Part shown: positions 9,143 to 19,100 of the stretch, one piece after another
Layout of the letters: every line of letters begins with the position of its first letter
How positions within the stretch are numbered: position 1 is the first letter of the stretch
From: Deltaproteobacteria bacterium
GTDB lineage: Bacteria > Desulfobacterota > Desulfobacteria > Desulfobacterales > SpSt-501
DNA: 64,000 bases
Assembly (NCBI GenBank): GCA_016219005.1
Contig: JACRCN010000071.1
Span: forward strand, 1-64,000
Direction of reading: 5' to 3'
Translations under genes and position numbers: made by a program
The notes under the pieces: model-generated
What the model saw: the letters and a program-made list of their open reading frames with translations, nothing else
Told to the model about the DNA's origin: nothing
Database searches by the model: none

Positions 9143-9164
9143 TTTCTTCGAGCTTTAAGCCGAT

Positions 9165-10892
9165 TCACCCCATCGTTTGCTTCAACAGCTTTGACAGTTC
9201 GTTGAGCGGCCGCGTGTTCAGAACATCCTTTTTCTCCAGCCACCCCCTGCGCGCCTGTCCGATGCCGTAGCGCAGCTGGCCGAACTCGGCCAGACCGTGG
9301 GCATCCGTGTTGATGGCGACGAGAACCCCGGCCTCTTTGGCCATCTGACAGTGCGTATCGGTGAGGTCAAGCCGCTGAGGGTTGGCGTTCAGCTCCAGAA
9401 AGCACCCGCGTTCCTTGGCCTTTTGGACCACGGCCGCCATGTCGACCTCATAGGGATCGCGCTCGTCGATCAACCGGCCGCTCGGGTGCCCCAGGATCGA
9501 AAAGAAACGTTGGTCCATGGCCCGCAGGATGCGCTCGGTCTGCTGCCGCGCCGGCAGCCGGAAGCGGCTGTGGACGGAGCCGATCACGAGGTCGAGTTGC
9601 CGCAGGACGCGGTCGGGGAGGTCCAGCCTGCCGTCCTCGAGAATCTCCACCTCGATGCCCTTCAGCAGACGGATGCCTTTGAGCTTCGCGTTCAGCCGGT
9701 CGATCTGCTCGAGCTGCGCCAGCAGCAGGCGCTCGTCGAGTCCGTGCACCATCTTCAGGTACTGGGAGTGGTCGGTCACCGCCAGGTACTTCAGGCCGCA
9801 GCGCTTGGCCGCGAGGGCCATCTCCTCCACGCTGTTGCGGCCGTCGGTGGCCGTGGTGTGGGAGTGCAGTTCGCCCTTGATGTCGGCCGCCTCGATCAGC
9901 TCCGGGAGCCGGCCCTCGCGGGCGGCATCGATTTCGCCCCGATCCTCGCGCAGCTCGGGCGGGACCCAGGTGAGATCGAGCGCCCGGTAGACCGATTCCT
10001 CGGTATCTCCGGCCACTTTTCCGTCCGCACGGAACACCCCGTATTCGTTGATCTTGAGCCCGCGTTGGCGGCCGATGCGTCGGATGGCGATGTTGTGGGC
10101 CTGGCTGCCGGTGAAATACTGCAGGGCCGCGCCGAAGCACTCCTGAGCCACCAGGCGCAGGTCCACCTGCAGACCGGAGCGCAGGCGGATGCTCGATTTC
10201 GTCGGCCCCTGGGCCAGCACCTGCTCCACATCCGCAAAGTCGGTGAATCGCCCCATGACCGGGCTGTCTGTCCCGGCCGTCACCAGGATGTCGATGTCGC
10301 CCACCGTTTCCTTGCAGCGCCGGAAGCTGCCGGCTACGGCCACTTCTAGCACGCCGGGAACTTGTTGCAGGTAGCGTGTAAGAGCTTCCACCGACGGCCC
10401 GGCGAGGGCGATGCTCACCCGCGCCGGACGCTGCGAGAGCGCTTCCAGCGCATCCCGAATGTGTTGCTCGGTCTTGGTTCCGAAACCCGGCAGCGCCTGA
10501 ACACGACCGGCCTCCGCCGCTTGCTTCAACGCGGCCAGGCTTTCAATCTTAAGCTCGTGGTAGAGTGCCTTCACCCGCTTGGGGCCGAGACCGGCGATTT
10601 TAAGCATCTCGATTACACCCGCAGGCACTTTCTTCTTCAGTTTCTCCAGGGTCTGGACCGTGCCTGTCTCAAGGACCTCGACGATTTTCGCGGCGAGCTC
10701 CTTGCCGATACCGGGCAGCCCGGTCAGTTCCTCGCCGCGGGCGACAATTTCCCTGAGCTCCGGCCCCAGACCGCGGATGGTGCGGCTGGCATTGCGATAG
10801 GCCCGGATCTTGAAGGGGTTATCCCCCTCCACCTCGAGGTAGTCGGCAATGGCATCAAATATGTCGGCGATGTCGGTGTTGCGGACAGGCAT
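9165..10892 (-). CDS. polX: DNA polymerase/3'-5' exonuclease PolX
   Basis: A 575-residue bacterial family X DNA polymerase with a PHP nuclease domain, expected to fill short gaps and process 3' ends in base-excision repair. The N-terminal helix-hairpin-helix part (about 1-140) has LTGLPGIGKELAAKI and IAGLGPKRVKALY. The nucleotidyltransferase core carries AGSFRRCKETVGDIDILV (GS motif plus two catalytic Asp). The C-terminal PHP domain (about 335-575) has ELHSHTTATDG, VTDHSQ, IGSVHSRF, LGHPSGR and NTDAHG, which supply the metal-binding histidines and aspartates. The length is the family norm. It is probably co-transcribed with the downstream endonuclease IV-like gene. Confidence 0.95.
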   Translation of the reverse strand: MPVRNTDIADIFDAIADYLEVEGDNPFKIRAYRNASRTIRGLGPELREIVARGEELTGLPGIGKELAAKIVEVLETGTVQTLEKLKKKVPAGVIEMLKIAGLGPKRVKALYHELKIESLAALKQAAEAGRVQALPGFGTKTEQHIRDALEALSQRPARVSIALAGPSVEALTRYLQQVPGVLEVAVAGSFRRCKETVGDIDILVTAGTDSPVMGRFTDFADVEQVLAQGPTKSSIRLRSGLQVDLRLVAQECFGAALQYFTGSQAHNIAIRRIGRQRGLKINEYGVFRADGKVAGDTEESVYRALDLTWVPPELREDRGEIDAAREGRLPELIEAADIKGELHSHTTATDGRNSVEEMALAAKRCGLKYLAVTDHSQYLKMVHGLDERLLLAQLEQIDRLNAKLKGIRLLKGIEVEILEDGRLDLPDRVLRQLDLVIGSVHSRFRLPARQQTERILRAMDQRFFSILGHPSGRLIDERDPYEVDMAAVVQKAKERGCFLELNANPQRLDLTDTHCQMAKEAGVLVAINTDAHGLAEFGQLRYGIGQARRGWLEKKDVLNTRPLNELSKLLKQTMG

Positions 10893-11001
10893 GGAATCAG
10901 GCTTTCTTTCAGGCTGAAGATGGATGACGCCATCAGGAACAATTTCACTATATGTTCCGGCTCCAGATCCAACTCTAATCCTTACTGCCGCAAATATAAA
11001 C

Positions 11002-11034
11002 TTTTTTCAGGCGGGTGCCACCCATCTGAAAAAA
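11002..11034. repeat. Inverted repeat in pcc leader/promoter region
   Basis: A 9-bp perfect inverted repeat (TTTTTTCAG / CTGAAAAAA) encloses an inner GGG-tgcca-CCC hairpin. It is followed by a near-duplicate of its right arm (CTGAAAAAAGGC, CTGAAAAAGG). The T-run is on the 5' arm, so it is not a standard intrinsic terminator; a regulator operator just upstream of the pcc promoter is more likely. Confidence 0.45.
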
Positions 11035-11049
11035 GGCCTGAAAAAGGAT

Positions 11050-11078
11050 TTGACCCCCGATTTGATTTCAGCTTAGAT
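11050..11078 (+). promoter_or_regulatory. Candidate promoter of pccBA
   Basis: TTGACC (11050-11055) and TTAGAT (11073-11078) are separated by 17 bp. A strong ribosome-binding site (GAGGAGG, ending about 5 bases before the ATG) follows. The -10 is only a partial match. Confidence 0.4.
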
Positions 11079-11102
11079 GATAGCCCAAATCGAGGAGGCG
11101 CC

Positions 11103-12731
11103 ATGGAACACAAAAACGCTTTGCAGGGCGATCCGAGACTGGCGCAGCCGCTGCAGCAGGCGCAGGCCGGTGCGCCGGCCGGCGGGGCGCTCCAAAGCAA
11201 CGTCAGCGACCTGGAGTCCATGAAGAACGAGGCGTTTCAGGCCGGCGGCGCTGCGCGGATCGAAGACCAGCACCGTCGCGGCAAGCTCACGGCCCGCGAG
11301 CGCATCGAGCTTCTGCTGGACGAGGGCTCCTTCGAAGAGTTCGACATCCTGAAGACCGGTCGGGGCGACTACACCGACCAGGAGCGCCGCTATCCCGGCG
11401 ACGGGGTGATCACCGGTCACGGCACCATCGACGGCCGCGAGGTGTTCGTCTTCAGCCAGGATTTCACCGTCATCGGCGGCTCCCTGGGCGAAGCCCACTC
11501 CCAGAAGATCAGCAAGGTCATGGACCACGCCGTGCGCGTGGGTTCCCCCATCATCGGCCTGAACGATTCCGGGGGCGCGCGCATCCAGGAAGGGGTCGAC
11601 GCCCTGGCCGCCTACGGCGAGATCTTCAACCGCAACGTTCAGGCAAGCGGGGTGGTGCCTCAGATCTCCTGCATCATGGGCCCGTGTGCCGGTGGCGCGG
11701 TCTACAGCCCGGCCATCACGGATTTCGTCTTCATGGTCGCAAGCTCTTCCTTCATGTTCGTGACCGGCCCCAACGTGGTGAGGACGGTCACGCACCAGGA
11801 GATCTCCTCGGCCGATTTAGGCGGCGCGCGCATCCACGGCGAGAAGAGCGGGGTGGCCCACTTCGTGCTGCCCAACGACATCCTGTGCCTGCGGGAGGTG
11901 CGGCGGCTGATCAACTACCTGCCCTCCAACAACCGGCAGAAGCCGCCGATCCTCGACTTGAGAGACCCCCTGGAGCGCACCGACCCGGCCCTGGACTTCC
12001 TGGTGCCGGCCAACACCAACCAGACCTACGACATGAAGGTCCTTATTCACAGCATCATGGACGGCGCCGAGTTCATGGAGATCCAGGCGCATTTTGCCCG
12101 CAACATCATCTGCGGGCTCGGGCGCATGGGCGGCCAGACCGTGGGGCTGATCGCGAACCAACCGGCCGTGCTGGCCGGTGTGCTCGACATCAATGCATCG
12201 GCCAAGGCCGCGCGCTTCGTGCGCTTCTGCGACGCCTTCAACATCCCGCTCGTCTGTTTCGTTGACGTCCCCGGCTTCATGCCCGGCCCGGAGCAGGAGT
12301 CCGGCGGCATCATCCGCCACGGTGCGAAGCTGCTCTATGCCTTCGTCGAGGCCACCGTGCCGCGCATCACCGTCATCCTGCGCAAGGCCTATGGCGGGGC
12401 CTACATCGTGATGAATTCCAAGCACATCGGCGGGGACATCAACTATGCCTGGCCCACGGCCGAAATCGCCGTGCTGGGACCCAAGGGGGCGGCGGAGGTG
12501 ATCTACCGGCAGGAGATCGCGGCCGCTGCCGATTCGGAAGCCCTCCTCGCCCAGAAGACCGATCACTACCGCAAGACCTTCGCCAATCCGTTTTTAGCCG
12601 CCAAGCGGGGCTACATCGACGACGTAATCTTTCCGCGCCACACCCGCCAGCGGCTGATCCGCAGCCTGCAGTTCCTTGAAAGCAAGCGGGCGGCACGACC
12701 GAATCGCAAACACGGAAACATTCCGTTGTGA
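11103..12731 (+). CDS. pccB: Propionyl-CoA (acyl-CoA) carboxylase, carboxyltransferase (beta) subunit
   Basis: A 542-residue carboxyltransferase that moves CO2 from carboxybiotin to an acyl-CoA, most likely propionyl-CoA giving methylmalonyl-CoA. Both crotonase-like halves are complete: DSGGARIQEGVDALAAYGEIF and GPCAGGAVYSPAI in the N half, and DVPGFMPGPEQE, KAYGGAYIVM and PTAEIAVLGPKGAAEVIYR in the C half. These give the two oxyanion-hole glycine-rich loops. The N-terminus has about 45 extra residues rich in Ala/Gln before the conserved start, slightly longer than usual. The ATG is fixed by a GAGGAGG ribosome-binding site; the open frame to 10362 is an artefact. The stop lies within the ribosome-binding region of pccA. 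Confidence 0.92.
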   Translation: MEHKNALQGDPRLAQPLQQAQAGAPAGGALQSNVSDLESMKNEAFQAGGAARIEDQHRRGKLTARERIELLLDEGSFEEFDILKTGRGDYTDQERRYPGDGVITGHGTIDGREVFVFSQDFTVIGGSLGEAHSQKISKVMDHAVRVGSPIIGLNDSGGARIQEGVDALAAYGEIFNRNVQASGVVPQISCIMGPCAGGAVYSPAITDFVFMVASSSFMFVTGPNVVRTVTHQEISSADLGGARIHGEKSGVAHFVLPNDILCLREVRRLINYLPSNNRQKPPILDLRDPLERTDPALDFLVPANTNQTYDMKVLIHSIMDGAEFMEIQAHFARNIICGLGRMGGQTVGLIANQPAVLAGVLDINASAKAARFVRFCDAFNIPLVCFVDVPGFMPGPEQESGGIIRHGAKLLYAFVEATVPRITVILRKAYGGAYIVMNSKHIGGDINYAWPTAEIAVLGPKGAAEVIYRQEIAAAADSEALLAQKTDHYRKTFANPFLAAKRGYIDDVIFPRHTRQRLIRSLQFLESKRAARPNRKHGNIPL

Positions 12732-12742
12732 GGAGGAGCGCC

Positions 12743-14752
12743 GTGTTCGAAAAAATCCTGATTGCCAACCGCGGCGAGATCGCCGTGCGCATCGCCCGGA
12801 CCTGCAAGCGCCTGGGGATCCGCACCGTGGCGGTGCACTCCGAAATCGACGCCCGCTCCCAGCATGTGCAGGCCGCGGACGAGGCCGTTTTCATCGGCCC
12901 TTCGCGTTCGGACCAGTCCTACCTGGTCAAGGAAAAGGTGCTGGACGCCGCGCTCGCCCGCGGGTGCAAGGCCATCCATCCCGGCTACGGCTTTCTTTCG
13001 GAGAACCCCGATTTCGCGGAAATGGTCGCCCGCGCGGGGCTCGCCTTCATTGGGCCTCCGGCCGCCGCCATCGCCGCCCTCGGGGACAAGGTGGCCTCGA
13101 AGGCGCTGGCGGTGAAAGCCGGCGTGCCGGTGGTGCCGGGAATTCTCAAATCGGTCGACGATCTGGATGAGGCGCTGGCGGCCGCCGAGGGGATCGGCTA
13201 CCCGATGCTGTTGAAGCCCGCCGCCGGCGGCGGCGGCAAAGGCATGCGCATCGTTGCCTCAAGGGATGAGCTGGCGGCCGCCATGAAGGCGGGCCGCGCG
13301 GAAACCCGCAAGGCCTTCGGCGACGATCGCGTCTTCGTGGAGAAATACATTGCGGTGGCGCGCCACGTGGAAATCCAGATCATGGCCGATCAACACGGAG
13401 CGGTTATTCACCTGGGCGAGCGCGAATGCTCGGTGCAGCGGCGCTACCAGAAGGTCATCGAGGAAAGCCCCTCGGTGGCGGTCGACGCGGACCTTCGGCG
13501 CCGGATGGGCGAGTGCGCCTGCCGCCTGGCCCGGCAGGCGAGCTACGCCAACGCCGGCACGGTTGAGTTCATTCTGGACGCGGCGGCCAACTTCTACTTC
13601 CTTGAGATGAACACGCGCCTGCAGGTGGAGCATCCCGTAACCGAGATGGTGACCGGCTTGGATCTCGTGGAGCTCCAGCTGCGTGTCGCCGCCGGTGAGC
13701 CCCTGCCGCTTCGCCAGGAGGACGTCGCCTGGAAGGGATGGGCGGTCGAGGCGCGGGTTTGCGCCGAGGACCCGGTCCGCGGGTTTCTCCCTTCCACGGG
13801 CATGATTACTCGCTATTCTCCGGCCCGCGGGCCGAACATCCGTCTCGACAGCGGTGTTGAAGCCGGCAGCTTCGTCAGCGTCTTCTACGACTCGCTGCTC
13901 GCCAAGGTCATCGCCTGGGGTGAAACACGGCAAACCGCGATCGACTCCCTGGTGCGGGCCCTGAACGGCTATCACATCGAGGGGCTTTCCACCAATGTGG
14001 ATTTTGTCAATGCTGTCCTGACCCATCCGGCCTTCAGCGCGGGCCGATTGTCCACGGGCTTTATCGACGCCCATTTCGAAAAGGGCCTGCCGAAGCTCAC
14101 CCCGCCCGCAGAGCGGCTGCATTACATGGCCATGGCCGCGACGATCGTCTACCACAACCGTCAGAACCTGACCCGCGAATCCCTCAAGCCCATGGCGGCC
14201 CAGGTCGGTTCGGCCCACGAGCTAGCAGACTGCCACCCTTACAAAGTCCGTTGCGGCCGGGACCTCTTCGAAATCTGCCTGCGCAAAGACCCGCGGCCGC
14301 ACGCGTGGACCGTCAGCGTCGAAGGGCAATCCTACGCGGTGACGACCCCCGAGTTCGAGTTCTACCGCCGCCGGCTCAGACTCAAGATCAACGACCAATC
14401 CCACATGTTCCGCCTGTATTACCAATACAGCTTCTTCGGGGTCGCCTTCTGCGGTACGGCCCGTATCTTCGAGGTCTTCTCCCCCAGGGAATGGGAACTA
14501 TCGCGGCACATGCCCGCCGCGCGTGATGAGGCCCTGCTAAATGTGCTGCTCTGCCCGATGCCGGGGCTGGTCGTGGACGTGCGCGTCAAGCAAGGCGAGC
14601 GCGTCCACCGCGGGCAGGACCTGGTGTGCATCGAGTCCATGAAGATGGAAAGTTACGTCGCCTCCCCCTGCGACGGCGAAGTGGCGGAGGTGCGGGTGAG
14701 CCCGGGGCAGGCCGTGGAGTCCGATGAGGTGCTGATCCGGTTCAACGTCTGA
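12743..14752 (+). CDS. pccA: Acyl-CoA carboxylase alpha subunit (biotin carboxylase + biotin carrier)
   Basis: A 669-residue alpha subunit partnering pccB: ATP-dependent carboxylation of its own biotin. Order: biotin carboxylase (about 1-450; KILIANRGEIAVRIARTC, HPGYGFLSEN, PAAGGGGKGMRIV ATP-grasp loop, EMNTRLQVEHPVTEM), a linker domain with the PCC-type BT region (about 480-590), and a C-terminal biotinyl domain with the biotinylated Lys in ESMKMES (Ser for the usual Ala in the motif). The start used is GTG at 12743, seven to eight bases after the AGGAGGAG ribosome-binding site; a GTG at 12728 would lie upstream of that site. Tight spacing to pccB shows one operon. Confidence 0.92.
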   Translation: MFEKILIANRGEIAVRIARTCKRLGIRTVAVHSEIDARSQHVQAADEAVFIGPSRSDQSYLVKEKVLDAALARGCKAIHPGYGFLSENPDFAEMVARAGLAFIGPPAAAIAALGDKVASKALAVKAGVPVVPGILKSVDDLDEALAAAEGIGYPMLLKPAAGGGGKGMRIVASRDELAAAMKAGRAETRKAFGDDRVFVEKYIAVARHVEIQIMADQHGAVIHLGERECSVQRRYQKVIEESPSVAVDADLRRRMGECACRLARQASYANAGTVEFILDAAANFYFLEMNTRLQVEHPVTEMVTGLDLVELQLRVAAGEPLPLRQEDVAWKGWAVEARVCAEDPVRGFLPSTGMITRYSPARGPNIRLDSGVEAGSFVSVFYDSLLAKVIAWGETRQTAIDSLVRALNGYHIEGLSTNVDFVNAVLTHPAFSAGRLSTGFIDAHFEKGLPKLTPPAERLHYMAMAATIVYHNRQNLTRESLKPMAAQVGSAHELADCHPYKVRCGRDLFEICLRKDPRPHAWTVSVEGQSYAVTTPEFEFYRRRLRLKINDQSHMFRLYYQYSFFGVAFCGTARIFEVFSPREWELSRHMPAARDEALLNVLLCPMPGLVVDVRVKQGERVHRGQDLVCIESMKMESYVASPCDGEVAEVRVSPGQAVESDEVLIRFNV

Positions 14753-14804
14753 CGGTTTCTGTCCACCTTCATTGTCCGAGAACCGATCCATCACCCGGCG
14801 GCCA

Positions 14805-16157
14805 TCAGGTCCCTCTTCCGTGTCGCGCCAAATGCTGCTCGGCCTGGTACATGAAGGTGCGGATGGCGGCCTCCCGGTTCGGCTGACAGCTCCCGTCGTA
14901 GGGGGTGTCCAGGTAGGGGAAGCGCCATTCGTGCATGAGCGGCCGCACCACCGCGGAGGTGGTGGTGCTGGGCATGCACGCGAACGGGTAGACATTCACG
15001 ACCCCGTTGTAGCCGCCGCAGGCGCAGTGCATGATGCCGGGAATGCTCAGGCAGGCCTCGGTGGGAATGTCGAAGGAGAAGACGCCCGACTGTTTCAGGA
15101 TTTTTTCCAGGTTGCCGATTTTGTGATCCGCGGCGATGTCGATGCGGCGTCGGGCGCGCTTGAAAACCTGCTTCTGAAGCCGCTCCTGATAGAGCAGGGG
15201 GATCCCGAAGGAAAGAATCTCCTTGATGGCGCTCTTGACCTGGGGCGGGCGGAGCAGCTTCAGGCCCAGCCGCAGCTTTCTTCGCGCCTGCCGCAGGCCG
15301 TCGTAGCTAACGTAGTTCAGCCACTCTCCCATGGAGGCGTTGACCACTTCGGCGCCGTATCTTTCCAGGACCCGGATCAGGTCCTGGTTGGAATCCTGAT
15401 GCATCCTCAGAAAAATTTCACCCACGATCCCGATGCGGGGTTTCGGCGCAACCCGGGAATCAATGATTGCCCGGCCTTCGGCCAGGATTTCGTCCAATTC
15501 CCGCAGCACGCGGTCCAGCGGGCTATCGGCGCCGTGTTGTTCCAGCACCCCGGCCAACCGGTGCAGGGCCTGCCCGGCCAACGCATCCGTTCGCCCGGGC
15601 GCCTTTTCGTACGGCCGGACTCTCCAGATGAACCGATCCATGACATCGCCCAGCACCATTGCGAGGCAGGCGGCTTTCTTGGAACTCCGGACGTGTTCAG
15701 CGTCGAAGATGCCTTCAGGCGAGTAGCCGTCCGTGGTGGTCGCGGCGGTGATCCTGAGCTCTCTCAGCTCCGGAAAGGAATCCAGCACTAGCCTCTGGTA
15801 CTTGTTGTACATGCCGAACCGGCAGGGTCCCTCGGATTCCGGCATGAAGAAGACATAGCGGCCGGACTGAAACGCCTTGCCCAGCCGCTGCTTTTCCTCC
15901 TCGATGAAATAGAGCAGGTCCCCCAGGGTAACCAGGCACGGGTAGCACTCCTTGCCGGAGGTGAATTTTTTCCCGAAATCAAGCCCTTTGTAGGTCGGCA
16001 GAACATGGGCGTCGATGTCAAAGGACCGCAGCGTGGCGGCGAGCAGATGCGTGGTGGCCCGGTTCATGTCGGGAATCAGGAACTTGCTGTGGCCCAGGCG
16101 GATCCTGCCGATGGTCTTCGACGAGAACTGGCGGTCGGTCGCTTGAATGGCTTCCAT
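14805..16157 (-). CDS. HgdB/BcrC-like acyl-CoA dehydratase-related protein
   Basis: A 450-residue protein resembling the C-terminal (COG3581-type) part of the large CoA-enzyme activase-related proteins. It has the conserved segments GHSKFLIPDMN and FTSGKECYPCLVTLGDLL, then RIGIVGEIFLRMHQDSNQ, FDIPTEACLSIPGIMHCACGGYNGVVNVYPFACMPSTTTSAV. The Cys residues (KECYPC, HCACGG, FACMP) are positioned to bind an iron-sulfur cluster as in 2-hydroxyacyl-CoA dehydratase or benzoyl-CoA reductase subunits. The ATG at 16157 lies 7 bp after the double-activase gene's stop, so the two are one operon. In many relatives these parts are one polypeptide; here they are split. Electron donor/activator or dehydratase role is inferred. 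Confidence 0.8.
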   Translation of the reverse strand: MEAIQATDRQFSSKTIGRIRLGHSKFLIPDMNRATTHLLAATLRSFDIDAHVLPTYKGLDFGKKFTSGKECYPCLVTLGDLLYFIEEEKQRLGKAFQSGRYVFFMPESEGPCRFGMYNKYQRLVLDSFPELRELRITAATTTDGYSPEGIFDAEHVRSSKKAACLAMVLGDVMDRFIWRVRPYEKAPGRTDALAGQALHRLAGVLEQHGADSPLDRVLRELDEILAEGRAIIDSRVAPKPRIGIVGEIFLRMHQDSNQDLIRVLERYGAEVVNASMGEWLNYVSYDGLRQARRKLRLGLKLLRPPQVKSAIKEILSFGIPLLYQERLQKQVFKRARRRIDIAADHKIGNLEKILKQSGVFSFDIPTEACLSIPGIMHCACGGYNGVVNVYPFACMPSTTTSAVVRPLMHEWRFPYLDTPYDGSCQPNREAAIRTFMYQAEQHLARHGRGT

Positions 16158-16164
16158 GGTTTCC

Positions 16165-19100
16165 TCACGCGCGGGTGGCGGTTGTTTCAGGTTGTTGAGT
16201 AACCGGCATCGGGTCGTCATCCAAGGCAAGCTCGCATGGTTCGGTCTTCTGCAGAGTGTTGCGGATGACATTCTGATAGGCCTCCAGGCGGGTCATCACG
16301 CCGGCTGCGGCGCTGTGCTCATCGAGTTCCAGGATCAGGCTGGATTTGTCGTCCATGATGTGCTTGTAGAAATGCTCGATGAAGGAATCCGCGCCGCAGC
16401 TGAAATTGGTCAGGTGCAGGCCGAAGGCGCTGGGTCTATCCCTGATCCAGCGGGCCGTTCTCAGGATCTGGGCGCCCAGGCCCCAGTACATCGAGGGGAA
16501 ATCCGCGAGATCCACCCCGGCGACATCTATGAAATCCATGGGCAGGGCGGTCATCCCGATCTTGGCCAGGCTCTGTCCGAGCCTGAGGTTCAGGCGTTCA
16601 TCGTAGAGGTTGTAGGGGCGGCCCGTCACGACCACGATGGGCGCATGGGGATCGAGGCGGCTTATGATCTCCTCCCCTTTCCGGTGCAACTCATCCTGGA
16701 ACTCTGCCTGCTTTGCGAGCGCATACCGAAGCGCCCGGCCGATTTGGGCTTTTCGCAGTCCCAACCGATCACCGATCTGTTCGTGGATGTCCAGGGCCAG
16801 CGTGTCGGGGTCCGACTTGAGATAAAGGGCAGGACTCAGTACGACCCGCTCCGGCACCCCCAGGGCGGCGCGGACCATGTGGGCATTGCTCTGCACCATA
16901 GGGCAGTAGTAGCCCCGCTCCGCGGGCTGCGGTGTGGGCATGTCGATGGGGATGGGGAGGAACATGAAGCGCGTTTTTCCCATCAACAGCCTGGCGTGGC
17001 CGTGGGCGACCTTCACCGGATAGCACGTTTCGGCTGCCATGCTCTCGATGCCCCGCTTGGAAATCTCTTCGTTGGTGGGCGGCGTGAGCACCAGCCGGAA
17101 CCCGAGGCGATCGAAAAAGTGCGCCCACAGCAGGCTGCCGTGGACCCCGTAGAGAGAGCGCTGCATTCCCACCGTGGGCTGGCCGTCCACTTGCATCAGC
17201 GGTGCATCCGTCAGCGGTTCATAAACGCCCGTCATGTGGCGCTCCCAGATTTCCTGCCGCAGGGCAAAAAGGTTTTCACGCCGCGCGCCGTTGCGGCGTG
17301 CGATTTCGTAGCGGCCGCACTCCCCGCCCCAGATGCTTTTGTGGCCGTCGAAACTGTAGATCTTGAGTTTGCACTGGTTGTGACAGCGGGGGTCGGCCTG
17401 GCAGGTCTTTTCAACGCACGACATCCGGTCCGCGATGGCGCGGTCGAGGCCCCGGAAGGTGCTCGGCGGCTTTGCGGCCGAGCACATCCGCTCCTGCAGG
17501 CACACCGCGGCACCGTAGGCGCCCAGCACTTCCCGGTGCCGGGGCACCAGGAGGCCGCGGCCGAGCACAATTTCGAAGGCGGCGACGACTCCCCGGTTGA
17601 GCGAGGGCCCTCCCAGGAACATCACCCGTCGGCCGATTTTGCGTTTTCCGACCACCCGGTTCAGGTAGTTGTGGACGATGGCGTAGCAGAGCCCGGCGAT
17701 GAGATTCTCCCGCGCGGCGCCTTTCTGATGGTAGGCCGTGAGGTCCGACTCCATGAACACGGTGCAGCGTTCGGTCAGCTTCACCGGCGCTCCGGCGGCC
17801 ATGGCCATTTCCTGGAATTCGCCCACGATGTCGATCCCGTGCTTGTTGGCCAGTTCATGCAGGAAGCTGCCCGTCCCGGCGGCGCAGACCTTGTTCATGT
17901 CGAAGTCGAGCGGGTGGGTATTGGTGATGGAGACGTATTTCGAGTCCTGACCGCCGATCTCGATGATCGTGTCCACGGCCGGGTCGATTTCTACGGCACC
18001 GCGTGCGTGAGCCGTGATCTCGTCGATGATGAGATCGGCCCGCAAGAAATCCCCCACTACGTTCCGCCCGGACCCGGTGGTGGCCACCCCGGCGATCTCG
18101 ACCCTCCGGCCGATTTGCTCCCGCAGATGCTGCAGGATCTCCTGGGTGACCTCGACGGGTTTTCCCTGGGTGGGGACATAGCGTTTGTGCAGGATTTTCC
18201 GCTCGGGGTTGATGAGTGCGTACTTGGTGGTCGTGGAGCCGATGTCGATGCCTAAAAAGCAGCGGGTCCCCACGCCGAAAACGCGGCGGGTGACCTCGTT
18301 AGTTTCCGGGAACAGCGTTTTCTTCAGCACCAGGCGTGCGCCGACGGGCACGGCCATAGCCGGCCGCCGTTCGGGGTCGAAGAGTTTTCCGGGTTCCAGC
18401 GGGCGCCGGATGCCGGATTCCAGCGCCTGAAGGGCAACCCCCAGGGCACCGATGGACGTGCTGAGCGGAGGTACGACCAGACCCGGAAAATGCTCCCGGA
18501 ACGCCTTCACTTGCAGGGCATTGAGGGACAAGCCGCCCACCAACAGGATGGGTTCGTGCAGGCTGCGGTTCATCACGATGGTGCTGAGGTAGTTTCGCGC
18601 ATTGCCGACGTGCAGTCCGTAGATGATATCCTCCAGCCGCTCGCCCTTGTTCTGGAGGTGGATCATGTCCGACTTGGTGAACACGGTGCAGCGGCAGGCG
18701 ACATTGGCCGGCTGCCGACTCTTCAGGCCCAGGGCAATGAAATCCGCGAGAATCCGGTCAATCGGCGGGTCGCACCGGTCCCCCCGCCGCTCGTAGATGC
18801 GAGTGGCCAACCGCTCCGCCTGCTGGTCGATGAAGGAACCCGTGCCGGAGGCGCAGGGGCCGTTGGTGTTGAAATACTCCAGCTCCCAGCCGGAGGAGCG
18901 GTGGGCGATCTGCACCAGGGCCGTGTCCTGGCCGCCCATGCAGATGAGAGTCCGCACGTCCGGCCGCACGTGGGCCGCCCCCAGCGCCTGGCTGATGATC
19001 TCGAATTCGTAATGGGCCCCGAGCTGCTCGCTGACCTTCTTCCCGTGGCTGCCCGTGAACGCGATGCCCATCATCCGGTCCCGCCCGAATTTCTCGTTGA

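Noticed and set aside
11002-11034. Inverted repeat as intrinsic terminator of the upstream region
   Set aside because: The T-run is in the 5' arm and A-run in the 3' arm on both strands; there is no U-tract after the stem.
10362-11102. N-terminal extension of pccB through the intergenic region
   Set aside because: The extension runs through the inverted repeat, promoter and ribosome-binding site and into antisense polX; the family start and GAGGAGG place the ATG at 11103.
12728-12742. GTG at 12728 as the pccA start
   Set aside because: It lies upstream of, and would translate, the AGGAGGAG site that serves GTG 12743; the conserved N-terminus begins at 12743.
16147-18255. Long open frame (702 codons) antisense to the activase genes
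   Set aside because: It is a GC-rich shadow of a convincingly conserved gene on the other strand; the translation is low in complexity and matches no family.
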